The translations under genes were made by a program, and so were the position numbers. Below are positions 57,056 to 64,000 of a DNA stretch of 64,000 bases, piece by piece (within the stretch, counting starts at the first letter, position 1; every line of letters starts with the position of its first letter). This DNA is from Methylomonas montana (GTDB lineage Bacteria; Pseudomonadota; Gammaproteobacteria; Methylococcales; Methylomonadaceae). The notes beneath the pieces were generated by a model. The model was not told the DNA's origin and made no database searches. It worked only from the letters and a program-made list of their open reading frames with translations. The stretch covers positions 558,001 through 622,000 of the forward strand of contig NZ_CP129884.1 in assembly GCF_030490285.1 (NCBI RefSeq). The letters are read 5' to 3'.

Positions 57056-57690
57056 ATGGCAAGACCATTAATTCAAATGGCGTTGGATTCACTGGATTTC
57101 AACCAAACTGTTGCATTGGCTGATCAAGTAGCGCCTTATGTTGATATTTTTGAAATCGGTACACCTTGCATCAAATACAACGGTATCAACCTGGTTAAAG
57201 AACTGAGACAACGTTTCCCAGACAAACTGTTGTTGGTTGACCTGAAAACCATGGACGCTGGTGAATACGAAGCCGGTGCTTTCTATGCTGAAGGCGCGGA
57301 TATCGTCACCGTACTGGGTGTTTCTGGTTTGGCGACCATCGCCGGCGTTGTTAAAGCCGCGAAAAAACACGGTGCAGAAACTCAAATCGACTTGATCAAC
57401 GTCGAAGACAAAGCCTATATCGCGAAAGAATCAGTGAAATTGGGCGCGCAAATCGTCGGTATTCACACGGGTCTGGATGCGCAAGCAGCTGGTCACACAC
57501 CGTTCACCGATCTGAACGACATCGCACGTCTGGGCCTGAACGTCCGCATCTCAGTTGCTGGCGGTATCAAACAAGCCACTGTGCAACAAGTGGTTGAAGC
57601 CGGTGCCAACATCATCGTGGTTGGTGCCGCTATCTATGGTGCACCGTCACCTGCCGAAGCAGCCCGCGAAATTCGCGAATTGGTTGACGC
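57056..57690 (+). repeat. Direct repeat, partner of 6792-7426 (hps coding sequence)
   Basis: The hps coding sequence recurs in the same orientation at 6792-7426 with about a dozen silent base differences, spread along its length. Similarity extends a few bases upstream over atcggagcacat. Divergence is higher than in the tkt repeat, so the two pairs have different recombination histories. Confidence 0.85.
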
Positions 57691-57700
57691 TGCTGCATAA
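57056..57700 (+). CDS. hxlA: 3-hexulose-6-phosphate synthase, copy 2
   Basis: Second copy of the RuMP formaldehyde-fixing enzyme. 214 residues, identical to the first copy except that it lacks the final valine; signature VDLKTMDAGEYEA is intact. By eye the two genes differ at about a dozen positions, all silent, and in the last codons. Unlike copy 1 it is not followed by a PHI gene but, after a terminator hairpin and 150 bases, by tkt. The duplicated gene may allow separate regulation or higher dosage. Confidence 0.97.
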   Translation: MARPLIQMALDSLDFNQTVALADQVAPYVDIFEIGTPCIKYNGINLVKELRQRFPDKLLLVDLKTMDAGEYEAGAFYAEGADIVTVLGVSGLATIAGVVKAAKKHGAETQIDLINVEDKAYIAKESVKLGAQIVGIHTGLDAQAAGHTPFTDLNDIARLGLNVRISVAGGIKQATVQQVVEAGANIIVVGAAIYGAPSPAEAAREIRELVDAAA

Positions 57701-57736
57701 ACCAGCTTTGGCAACACCTATTTATTAGGAAATGTT

Positions 57737-57766
57737 AAGGACGGGTGGTTAAGGCCACTCGTCCTT
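57737..57766 (+). terminator. Terminator-like hairpin after hps copy 2
   Basis: The arms aaggacgggtgg / ccactcgtcctt pair over 12 bases with one G-T, loop of 6, then ttcgttcgtt. It separates hps from tkt in locus 2, so tkt may have its own promoter or rely on read-through. Confidence 0.65.
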
Positions 57767-57850
57767 TCGTTCGTTATAACCCCCAGTTTTTACCGGGCAC
57801 GGCTGATCATGAGCCGGCTCGTACAATAAGAAATCATAGGAGAACCAAAC

Positions 57851-59863
57851 ATGCCTTCGCGCCGAGACTTAGCGAACGCCATCCGCGCACTCAGCATGGA
57901 CGCCGTACAGAAAGCCAACTCAGGCCACCCCGGTGCGCCGATGGGGATGGCCGACATTGCAGAAGTATTGTGGAACGATTTTCTGAATCACAACCCTAGC
58001 AACCCAAAATGGGCCAACCGCGACCGCTTCATCCTGTCCAACGGTCATGGCTCGATGCTGATTTATTCCTTGCTGCATTTGGCCGGCTACAATCTGCCGA
58101 TCGACGAACTGAAACAGTTCCGCCAACTGCACTCCAAAACCCCAGGCCATCCTGAATACGGCTATACCGACGGCGTTGAAACCACCACCGGTCCCTTGGG
58201 ACAAGGCATCACCAATGCGGTAGGTTTCGCTTTGGCGGAACGCACCCTGGCCGGCCAATTCAACCGTCCCGGACACGACATCGTCGATCACCACACCTAC
58301 GTATTCCTGGGTGACGGCTGCCTGATGGAAGGTATCTCCCACGAAGCCTGCTCACTGGCGGGTTCCATGGGCTTGGGCAAACTGATCGCCTTCTACGACG
58401 ACAACAACATTTCCATCGACGGCGAAGTGCGTGGCCACGGCAACGTCCACGGCTGGTTCCTGGATAACACCCCGAAACGCTTCGAAGCCTACGGCTGGCA
58501 CGTCATCCCCAAAGTCGACGGTCACAACCCCGACGCGGTGAAAAAAGCCATCGAAGAAGCCAAAAAAGTCACCGACAAACCCAGCCTCATCTGCTGCCAA
58601 ACCACCATCGGTTTCGGCTCGCCTAACAAACAAGGCAAAGAAGAATGTCACGGTGCCGCGCTGGGCGAAGCTGAAATTGCCTTGACGCGCGAAAACCTGG
58701 GCTGGCCGCATGCGCCGTTTGAAATTCCGGCCGACATCAAAGCCGGTTGGGATGCCAATGCCAAAGGCGCGCGCCTGGAAGCAGCCTGGAACGACAAATT
58801 TGCCGCTTACCAAGCCGCGCATCCTGAACTGGCTGCCGAATTCGTCCGCCGCATGGCCGGCGAACTGCCTGCCGACTGGGCCGCAAAATCCAACGCCTTT
58901 ATCGCCGAAGTCAACGCCAAAGGCGAAACCATCGCCAGCCGTAAAGCCTCGCAAAACACCCTGAACGGCTTCGGTCCGTTGTTGCCGGAACTGCTGGGCG
59001 GTTCTGCCGATTTGGCCGGTTCCAACCTGACCCTGTGGTCCGGTTGCAAAGATGTCTGCGCCCCCGGTCATGACGGCAACTACATCTACTACGGCGTGCG
59101 CGAATTCGGCATGTCCGCGATCATGAACGGCCTGGTGCTGCACGGCGGCTTCAAACCTTACGGCGCCACCTTCCTGATGTTCAGCGAATATGCCCGTAAC
59201 GCCCTGCGCATGGCCGCGCTGATGAAAGCCCCGACCATCTTCGTATACACCCACGACTCTATCGGTCTGGGCGAAGACGGCCCGACTCACCAACCGATCG
59301 AACAAACCGCCACCCTACGCATGATCCCCAACATGCAAGTCTGGCGTCCCTGCGACGCAGTGGAATCGGCCGTGAGCTGGAAAGCCGCCATCGAACGCCA
59401 AGACGGTCCCAGCACCCTGATCTTCTCCCGTCAAAACCTGCCGCACATGGCTCGCAGCCAGGCGCAGCTCGACGCGATCAGCAAAGGTGGCTACATCCTG
59501 AAAGACAGCGCCGGTACCCCGGATGCCATCATCATCGCCACCGGCTCCGAAGTCGAGTTGGCCGTGAAAGCGGCAGAAGCCTTAGAAGCTAAAGGCAAAA
59601 AAATCCGCGTGGTATCCCTGCCATCGACCAACGTCTTCGAAGCGCAAGACCAAGCCTACAAAGACAGCGTGTTGCCGCCTAGCGTGGCCAAACGCGTGGT
59701 GGTGGAAGCCGGTGTCACCGACAGCTGGTGGAAATATGCCGGTAGCGAGGGAAGAGTCGTCGGATTGGACCGTTTCGGCGAATCGGCCCCGGCCGGCCAG
59801 CTCTTCAAAGAGTTTGGCTTTACCGTGGACAATGTCGTCGCGAATGTGGAAGCTGTGCTTTAA
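57851..59863 (+). CDS. tkt: Transketolase, copy 2
   Basis: Same 670-residue product as the gene at 8175; ThDP motif [13 protein letters not shown] intact. Coding sequence looks identical until the last few codons (gct-gtg here, gcc-gtt there), whereas sequences outside the coding region are unrelated. Ribosome site ataggaga before the ATG. It is followed after 76 bases by the exported YPAA-repeat gene, just as copy 1 is followed by the membrane repeat-protein gene. Confidence 0.98.
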   Translation: MPSRRDLANAIRALSMDAVQKANSGHPGAPMGMADIAEVLWNDFLNHNPSNPKWANRDRFILSNGHGSMLIYSLLHLAGYNLPIDELKQFRQLHSKTPGHPEYGYTDGVETTTGPLGQGITNAVGFALAERTLAGQFNRPGHDIVDHHTYVFLGDGCLMEGISHEACSLAGSMGLGKLIAFYDDNNISIDGEVRGHGNVHGWFLDNTPKRFEAYGWHVIPKVDGHNPDAVKKAIEEAKKVTDKPSLICCQTTIGFGSPNKQGKEECHGAALGEAEIALTRENLGWPHAPFEIPADIKAGWDANAKGARLEAAWNDKFAAYQAAHPELAAEFVRRMAGELPADWAAKSNAFIAEVNAKGETIASRKASQNTLNGFGPLLPELLGGSADLAGSNLTLWSGCKDVCAPGHDGNYIYYGVREFGMSAIMNGLVLHGGFKPYGATFLMFSEYARNALRMAALMKAPTIFVYTHDSIGLGEDGPTHQPIEQTATLRMIPNMQVWRPCDAVESAVSWKAAIERQDGPSTLIFSRQNLPHMARSQAQLDAISKGGYILKDSAGTPDAIIIATGSEVELAVKAAEALEAKGKKIRVVSLPSTNVFEAQDQAYKDSVLPPSVAKRVVVEAGVTDSWWKYAGSEGRVVGLDRFGESAPAGQLFKEFGFTVDNVVANVEAVL

Positions 59864-59939
59864 TTAGCACTATGTAACAGGCCTGCCGGTGTGTTTATCG
59901 GTGGGTCTGTCATTTAATCAATAGAGTAAGGTGGAAACC

Positions 59940-60218
59940 ATGATGAACGCGCAATTGGTTAAGGGATTTTTAATGGGGTTTATATTAACGGCGTCAGCTG
60001 CTGCCGGTGCCCAAGAATATCCTGCAGCGGATTTTCAACCTAAGGTTCTCTACAGAGATTCGTCAATTGCAGAAGTGGCGCCGGCGAGTTCGCCAACCGC
60101 TGCCGCCAGCAATGCCAACGCGCCTTGCCCTCAAAAGCAAGAGTCCTCTGAGGTTGATGCAAAATATCCGGCCGCCAGCTTTCAGCCCAAGGTATTATTC
60201 AGCGCTGCAGGTTCGTAA
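59940..60218 (+). CDS. Small secreted protein with two YPAAxFQPKVL repeats
   Basis: 92 residues (ATG 59940; a second ATG follows directly). Signal peptide (about 1-24, FLMGFILTASAAAGA). The mature part opens with EYPAADFQPKVLY (27-38 for the motif), then a Ser/Ala/Pro linker with one cysteine, and a second copy KYPAASFQPKVLF (76-87), ending four residues later. The same motif occurs twice at the exported N-terminus of the membrane protein at 10272. No known domain; function unknown. A gtaaggtgg ribosome site supports the start. It lies between tkt and the 19-repeat gene. Confidence 0.8.
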   Translation: MMNAQLVKGFLMGFILTASAAAGAQEYPAADFQPKVLYRDSSIAEVAPASSPTAAASNANAPCPQKQESSEVDAKYPAASFQPKVLFSAAGS

Positions 60219-60299
60219 CACTTTATTAGGCGTTATCGCTAATTTGACGGACTAGTCGTTTAGACACATAACAATTATTACATTCAGGAGTATTCTCAA

Positions 60300-61670
60300 A
60301 TGACAACAAACAGTTTGATGAATAGCTTATTCGGCTTTTTATTCGACAAACCAGTTGATAGCGCTAGTCGGTCGGAAGTTTATTCAGGTGTTGATAGCGG
60401 AGCGGGTCAACTGACCGGTGTGGCGCGTTATTTGCTGAAATTGGAGCCGCCAGCGCCGGAAGTTCAAGATGAGCTGGAAGGTTTGACCGGCGTGGCTAAA
60501 TATCTGGCTTTGCAAGAGCAATTGGAAAGAGCCAAACAAGCAGCCGAACAGGCCGTTGTCGTTGAGCCGGTTGTCGAGGAAGCCTTAATTGAAGAAGTGA
60601 TAGAGGAAGAGTTGCTTGAGAGCGAGCCAGTTCTGACTGGTGTCGATAAATATCTGACACAGCAACAGGCCAATCCGGTTACTCGGGTGGCTAAATATTT
60701 GATTAAACAGTCCATTTTGTCGAAAGATGCGCCGGTAACAGGTGTTTCGAAATACATCACAAAGAATGATCGCGAAGAGCATGCGGTCACAAATGTCGCG
60801 AAATATGTGATCAGGCAAAATCAGTTGGCAGGTACGACGCCGCTGGTGACGGGCGTGGCCAAGTACGTGTTGAAACAAGATGTGTTGGCAAAAGAAGCAC
60901 CGGTGGCTACCGGTGTGAGTAAATATCTGACCAAACAGACCTTGCTGGCTAAAGATGCCCCGTTAGTCACAGGGGTTGCCAAGTATTTGGCGCAGCAAGA
61001 AAAGGTATTGAAAGAACAGGCTCCGCTGACAGGTGTTGCTAAATTTCTGGCGGAGCAGGCGGCGGCGGAAAGAAAGGCTGCTGCTGCAACCTTGGTTGCT
61101 CGATATGTCGAAGCAGAGATCAGATTGCAACAGGAAAAAGCGGAGGCGCAGTTGAAGCAAGAACAGGATACTCAGCAAGCACTTGCCGAGGAATTGGTGT
61201 TTGAAGGCTCGGCTGTGGAGCGTTATCTTGCCAGGCAGGCGGCATCGGCCGAATTGGCTCCAAAACCGACCGGCGTCGCGAAATATCTGGCCAGACAGTT
61301 GCAGTTGCAAAGTCAGATCGAGCCAATGACTGGTGTTGCCCGCTATCTTGCAAAGCAGGCGGTATTGGCAAGGCAGCAGCCGCCAGCTACCGGTGTGAGT
61401 AAATATCTGGCAAAACAACTTTTGGTACAAAAACCGGCGGCCGAACTCAGCTCTGTCAGTAGATATGTCATCAAACATGAATTGCAGGACAAAGACGCCA
61501 GGGAAGTGACTGGTGTTGCCAAATACGTGTCGAAACAGGGTACTTTAGCTAAGGACGCGCCAGCGGTATCCGGTGTGACTCGTTACATGGCAAAACAAGC
61601 TTTGCAACCCAAGGATGCTGTCGTGGCTAGAACCACGGGTGTCGAGAAATACTTACGTAAACAAGCGTAA
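60300..61670 (+). CDS. Soluble protein with 19 TGVxKYL repeats (20-residue period)
   Basis: 456 residues, no signal peptide or membrane helix, so predicted cytoplasmic. I count 19 copies of (T/S)xVx(K/R)(Y/F)(L/V/I/M) starting at residues 39, 63, 113, 128, 147, 164, 184, 204, 224, 244, 264, 304, 324, 344, 364, 384, 404, 424 and 446. From 164 to 264 and from 304 to 424 the spacing is exactly 20. A typical unit is TGVAKYLAKQ, then about four residues, then LAKDAP and a turn, so each may be a short helix plus linker. Residues 90-110 are strongly acidic. The final repeat TGVEKYLRKQA mirrors the end of the membrane protein at 10272. I do not know a described family; a multivalent scaffold is inference. 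Confidence 0.85.
   Translation: MTTNSLMNSLFGFLFDKPVDSASRSEVYSGVDSGAGQLTGVARYLLKLEPPAPEVQDELEGLTGVAKYLALQEQLERAKQAAEQAVVVEPVVEEALIEEVIEEELLESEPVLTGVDKYLTQQQANPVTRVAKYLIKQSILSKDAPVTGVSKYITKNDREEHAVTNVAKYVIRQNQLAGTTPLVTGVAKYVLKQDVLAKEAPVATGVSKYLTKQTLLAKDAPLVTGVAKYLAQQEKVLKEQAPLTGVAKFLAEQAAAERKAAAATLVARYVEAEIRLQQEKAEAQLKQEQDTQQALAEELVFEGSAVERYLARQAASAELAPKPTGVAKYLARQLQLQSQIEPMTGVARYLAKQAVLARQQPPATGVSKYLAKQLLVQKPAAELSSVSRYVIKHELQDKDAREVTGVAKYVSKQGTLAKDAPAVSGVTRYMAKQALQPKDAVVARTTGVEKYLRKQA
60414..61655 (+). repeat. DNA encoding 19 tandem-type TGVxKYL peptide repeats
   Basis: The repeat part of the gene at 60300. The protein period of 20 residues means a 60-base DNA period over 60789-61106 and 61209-61590, but the DNA units are well diverged at silent positions, so the array is old and kept by selection on protein rather than a fresh DNA expansion. 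Confidence 0.75.
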
Positions 61671-61685
61671 GTATTTTCGATATAG

Positions 61686-61721
61686 AAACCGATATCTCTT
61701 GCTAGAGGTATCGGTTTTTTT
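61686..61721 (+). terminator. Intrinsic terminator after the TGVxKYL gene
   Basis: A 14-base stem (aaaccgatatctct with agaggtatcggttt, one G-T) and a 4-base loop are followed by a run of T. A strong terminator closing RuMP locus 2. The next 130 bases to 61850 show no gene. Confidence 0.88.
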
Positions 61722-61850
61722 ATGGCCGGCTGTTTTTATTTCGGGTTAAGCGTCTGGTGGAAGCGCCGGCAGAACCCGGTATGGATTTATACGGTAGCGT
61801 TAAAACTGTATTATCATGGCTTACCATTATCAAATTTTGCAGGGATTTTA

Positions 61851-62198
61851 ATGTCTCGACTATTTCGTTTTAGTCTGTTGCTGTTTTTGCCGGCCTTGGT
61901 CTCGGCAGCGGAGTCTGTACCCAATGAGCCGGCGGCGGTTCCCGAGCCGCCCGATTTACCTGCGCCGGTGCAATCCGGCGAAGAGATGGAGCCGGACATT
62001 ACCATTATTCGTAAGGGCAAGGACACTATTCAAGAGTTTCGGCGTAACGGCAAGCTATACATGGTGAAAATCCAGCCTCAAATAGGGCCGGCCTACTATA
62101 TGTTGGATACTAACGGCGACGGGGAAATGGATGTCAAGAAGAACGATTTGGACGAAAACACCAATATCAACAAGTGGATTTTGTTCGAATGGGATTAG
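61851..62198 (+). CDS. DUF2782-family exported protein
   Basis: 115 residues. Signal peptide (MSRLFRFSLLLFLPALVSAA), a proline-rich spacer (about 22-42), then the DUF2782 domain: EPDITIIRKGKDTIQEFRRN, GKLYMVKIQPQIGPAYYMLD, ending NINKWILFEWD. This family is common in gammaproteobacteria, often near polA; its role is unknown. I use ATG 61851 because the signal peptide begins there; a longer open frame would run into the terminator region. Confidence 0.88.
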   Translation: MSRLFRFSLLLFLPALVSAAESVPNEPAAVPEPPDLPAPVQSGEEMEPDITIIRKGKDTIQEFRRNGKLYMVKIQPQIGPAYYMLDTNGDGEMDVKKNDLDENTNINKWILFEWD

Positions 62199-62206
62199 AC
62201 AGTCTG

Positions 62207-62241
62207 CCGCTCCAGACGCGGTCTTGGCTCGGAGCGGTTTT
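62207..62241 (+). terminator. Terminator-like hairpin after the DUF2782 gene
   Basis: Arms ccgctcc / ggagcgg with a 17-base loop, followed by tttt. Lies between convergent genes. Confidence 0.5.
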
Positions 62242-62253
62242 CGTTGAAAGGAG

Positions 62254-62655
62254 CTATTCGGATACCTTAAGTAGCCAGCCATCCTCTGCGTCGCATTTGC
62301 CGACTTTCGATTTCAAGCTGACCGAGATGCGGACGGTCGTACTTTTAATATCTTCCGGCAATTTGCCTTTTACCAAGTAAAAGGTGTCTTTATCCTCGAT
62401 TGTGATCGGGATAGGGTGTTGTTTAATACTGACGTGAATGTGCCCAGGGCCATTGCTGCCGGATGCGGCAAATGAAAACTCCGAGCCAGGAGCCACAGTT
62501 GCTAAATGCTCAGGTTTAAAGCGGCTGATTTTAGCTCTTATACAGGCACCGTCTCCGCTGCCCCCGCCATGGCCGATGTGGCCTGTCGACTGCGCCCAAG
62601 TCAAGTTACAGAAGCCAAGTGCGCACAGGGCGGCAAGGGTTTTATAGGTTTGCAC
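62254..62655 (-). CDS. Hypothetical exported protein with His/Gly-rich N-terminus
   Basis: 133 residues from GTG 62655, supported by aaggagag five bases upstream. Signal peptide (about 1-21, LAALCALGFCNLTWA). The mature protein begins with a His/Gly-rich stretch (STGHIGHGGGSGDGAC), followed by an apparently beta-rich domain (FKPEHLATVAPGSEFSFAAS, STTVRISVSLKSKVGKCDAE). Two cysteines could form a disulfide in the periplasm. I do not recognise the family; metal binding by the histidines is only a possibility. Confidence 0.75.
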   Translation of the reverse strand: MQTYKTLAALCALGFCNLTWAQSTGHIGHGGGSGDGACIRAKISRFKPEHLATVAPGSEFSFAASGSNGPGHIHVSIKQHPIPITIEDKDTFYLVKGKLPEDIKSTTVRISVSLKSKVGKCDAEDGWLLKVSE

Positions 62656-62877
62656 GGTTCTCTCCTTATCTATTGATCGCCAAACAATAACCGATTATAT
62701 GTCTTAGAAGGGTGAGTTTGAAGCTCAAAAGAGATAATTGAGGCTGATGTTGTAATGCACTGAATTCATCGCCCGGTGCTGTTTGGGTTGATGTTTTTGG
62801 GTAATTTGATTACATTGAATTTTGCTTGATTGAGTCAAGCGCTAACAACTAAAAATAATCATGGGGGCGAGGGCGTT

Positions 62878-63159
62878 ATGTATTTTTTGGCTAAATTATT
62901 CGGAATTTTGACGTTGGTGTGGTTTTACTTGACGGCAAAAAATCACAATGCGCCGTTGATCAATTGGTCTGTCATTGGGCTGGTCGGTTACTGGCTGACT
63001 TGGTGGCTGGCGAAATTTCTAATTCTGGAGCCGCTGGCGAAAATGGTTCCCAAGCACTCCATGATGGAAATGGCTCTGACTCAGTTGCCGGTTGTTTGCG
63101 CGGTGGCGGCCTGTGTTTTGATTCGCAAAAAATTGATTTCCAGCGTATCGGCTTCCTAA
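62878..63159 (+). CDS. Hypothetical small membrane protein
   Basis: 93 residues with three hydrophobic segments (about 3-18, 29-50, 68-84) and a short basic end (RKKLISS). I use ATG 62878, preceded by gggcgaggg; a TTG 48 bases upstream is open but adds a non-hydrophobic extension. Family not recognised. It lies 13 bases before the pteridine reductase-like gene and is probably co-transcribed. The 222 bases before it (62656-62877) show no gene; they contain A/T-rich stretches only. Confidence 0.65.
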   Translation: MYFLAKLFGILTLVWFYLTAKNHNAPLINWSVIGLVGYWLTWWLAKFLILEPLAKMVPKHSMMEMALTQLPVVCAVAACVLIRKKLISSVSAS

Positions 63160-63172
63160 GTACGGCGTTGAC

Positions 63173-63904
63173 ATGTCCAGAGTGGCGCTTGTCACCGGTG
63201 CGGCCAAGCGAATAGGCGCTGCGTGCGTGCGCGGCTTGCATGCGGCAGGTTTCAATGTCGTGCTGCATTATCATTCGGCGGATCGGGAAGCCTCGTTATT
63301 GTCGGATGAATTAAATGCCTTGCGAGCCGACTCTTTGTTTCCGATTAAGGCCAATTTGTTGCAAATGGATCAAGTGCAGCATTTGGCTATCGAGGCTCAG
63401 GATGTCTGGGGCGGCATCGACGTTTTGGTTAACAATGCGTCCTCATTTTTCCCAGGGAGTATTGGTCAGGTCGATGAGCGAGACTGGGATAGCCTGGTCG
63501 GCAGTAATCTCAAGGCGCCGTTTTTTTTGTCTCAAGCACTGGCGCCGTCACTGTCAGAGCGTCGCGGTTGTATCGTTAATATTGTCGATATTCACGCCGA
63601 GACCGGCTTGCCCCGCTACCCTGTTTACAGTATCACCAAGGCGGGATTGGTGGCGATGACGCGTTGTTTAGCCAAGGAAATGGCGCCGGATGTCCGGGTA
63701 AATGCCGTGGCGCCGGGTGCGATCTTATGGCCGGCGCAAGATGCGGGCGCGGAGGGGCAGTTGGAAATTCTGAAAAAAGTGGCTTTGCAGCGTTGTGGCA
63801 GCGCCGATGATGTTGCCAAGGCTGTGAAATTTTTGGTGGAGGATGCCGATTATATTACTGGGCAAGTGATCACCGTCGATGGCGGTAGGACGCTGTTCCG
63901 TTGA
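63173..63904 (+). CDS. Pteridine reductase-like short-chain dehydrogenase
   Basis: 243-residue SDR. Cofactor loop ALVTGAAKRIGAACVRGLHA has the TGxxxRxG form of pteridine reductases (PTR1/FolM) rather than TGxxxGxG, with a following basic/His residue region for NADPH. VLVNNASSFFPGSIGQVDER, the catalytic Y-x-x-x-K in YPVYSITKAGLVAMTR, and the PTR-type end YITGQVITVDGGRTLFR. Expected to reduce dihydro- or dihydromonapterin in folate/pterin metabolism; exact substrate not readable. Confidence 0.88.
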   Translation: MSRVALVTGAAKRIGAACVRGLHAAGFNVVLHYHSADREASLLSDELNALRADSLFPIKANLLQMDQVQHLAIEAQDVWGGIDVLVNNASSFFPGSIGQVDERDWDSLVGSNLKAPFFLSQALAPSLSERRGCIVNIVDIHAETGLPRYPVYSITKAGLVAMTRCLAKEMAPDVRVNAVAPGAILWPAQDAGAEGQLEILKKVALQRCGSADDVAKAVKFLVEDADYITGQVITVDGGRTLFR

Positions 63905-63908
63905 TGTA

Positions 63909-64000
63909 TCAGGGTGTCGCCGGGCCGAGTCTAGTTTGCTGCAAGTCTTGCTTGTCAAAATCTTGCCAGAGCTTTTCGTAGCTGATTTTGCTGATTGGGT
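63909..64000 (-). CDS. C-terminal end of an unidentified protein (partial)
   Basis: A minus-strand frame is open from the right edge to a TGA at 63909-63911. The last residues read ISYEKLWQDFDKQDLQQTRL followed by GPATP. The sequence looks like a normal charged protein end and no other reading of this edge is better, but 29 residues are too few to name it. It would be convergent with the pteridine reductase gene, 4 bases from its stop. Confidence 0.45.
   Translation of the reverse strand, partial: PISKISYEKLWQDFDKQDLQQTRLGPATP

Noticed and set aside
60414-61655. Regularly spaced repeats considered as a CRISPR array or DNA minisatellite
   Set aside because: The 60-base period is clear only in protein; DNA units differ widely at silent sites and the frame is open across the whole stretch.

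Overview
The window reads as a chromosomal segment of a type I methanotroph (Gammaproteobacteria, Methylococcales, Methylomonas-like). Three things point there: two copies of the ribulose monophosphate (RuMP) enzyme hexulose-6-phosphate synthase, with phosphohexuloisomerase, transketolase, transaldolase and class II aldolase beside them; a complete pqqABCDE cluster for the cofactor of methanol dehydrogenase; and gammaproteobacterial housekeeping genes (cmoAB, hemB, cca, rlmJ, tldD/pmbA, ubiX, pyrD) with a polar-flagellum/chemotaxis block ordered as in Pseudomonas and Vibrio. The genus is inference; no rRNA gene is present. No IS element, prophage, CRISPR array, tRNA or rRNA gene was seen by eye.

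Layout. 1-6.4 kb: aroE (cut by the left edge), a membrane protein, hemB, an mlaC-like gene, cmoA-cmoB, a secreted helix-hairpin-helix protein, a tautomerase and thpR. 6.8-13.4 kb: RuMP locus 1, hps-phi-tkt-[membrane repeat protein]-tal-fba. 13.7-33.0 kb: one long run of flagellar export and regulation genes (fliLMNOPQR, flhBA, flhF, flhG, fliA), then chemotaxis and motor genes (cheY, cheZ, cheA, cheB, motC, motD, parC, parP, cheW, a 53-codon gene, a DUF2802 gene), mostly overlapping or closely spaced. 33.0-39.6 kb: LPS core/O-antigen genes (two GT2, waaL-type ligase, GT25, GT9) and divergent msbA. 39.7-43.5 kb: pqqA-B-C-[Uma2]-D-E on the minus strand. 43.6-56.8 kb: housekeeping genes, an HD-GYP protein and a probable outer-membrane protein. 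57.0-61.7 kb: RuMP locus 2, hps-tkt-[small secreted repeat protein]-[19-repeat protein]. 61.8-64 kb: small exported or membrane proteins, a pteridine reductase-like SDR, and the end of one more gene.

The most unusual content is a pair of short peptide modules found only beside the RuMP genes. Module A, YPAAx(Y/F)QPKVL(Y/F), is exported. Module B, TGVxKYL, is a cytoplasmic repeat reaching 19 copies with an exact 20-residue period over long stretches. In locus 1 both sit on one predicted bitopic membrane protein, A outside and B inside; in locus 2 they are separate genes, one secreted and one soluble. I do not recognise either as a described family. A scaffold or tether coupling formaldehyde-fixing enzymes to the (intra)cytoplasmic membrane is a testable inference. 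The two transketolase genes look identical in nucleotide sequence until the last few codons, while the two hps genes differ by about a dozen silent changes, which suggests recent gene conversion.
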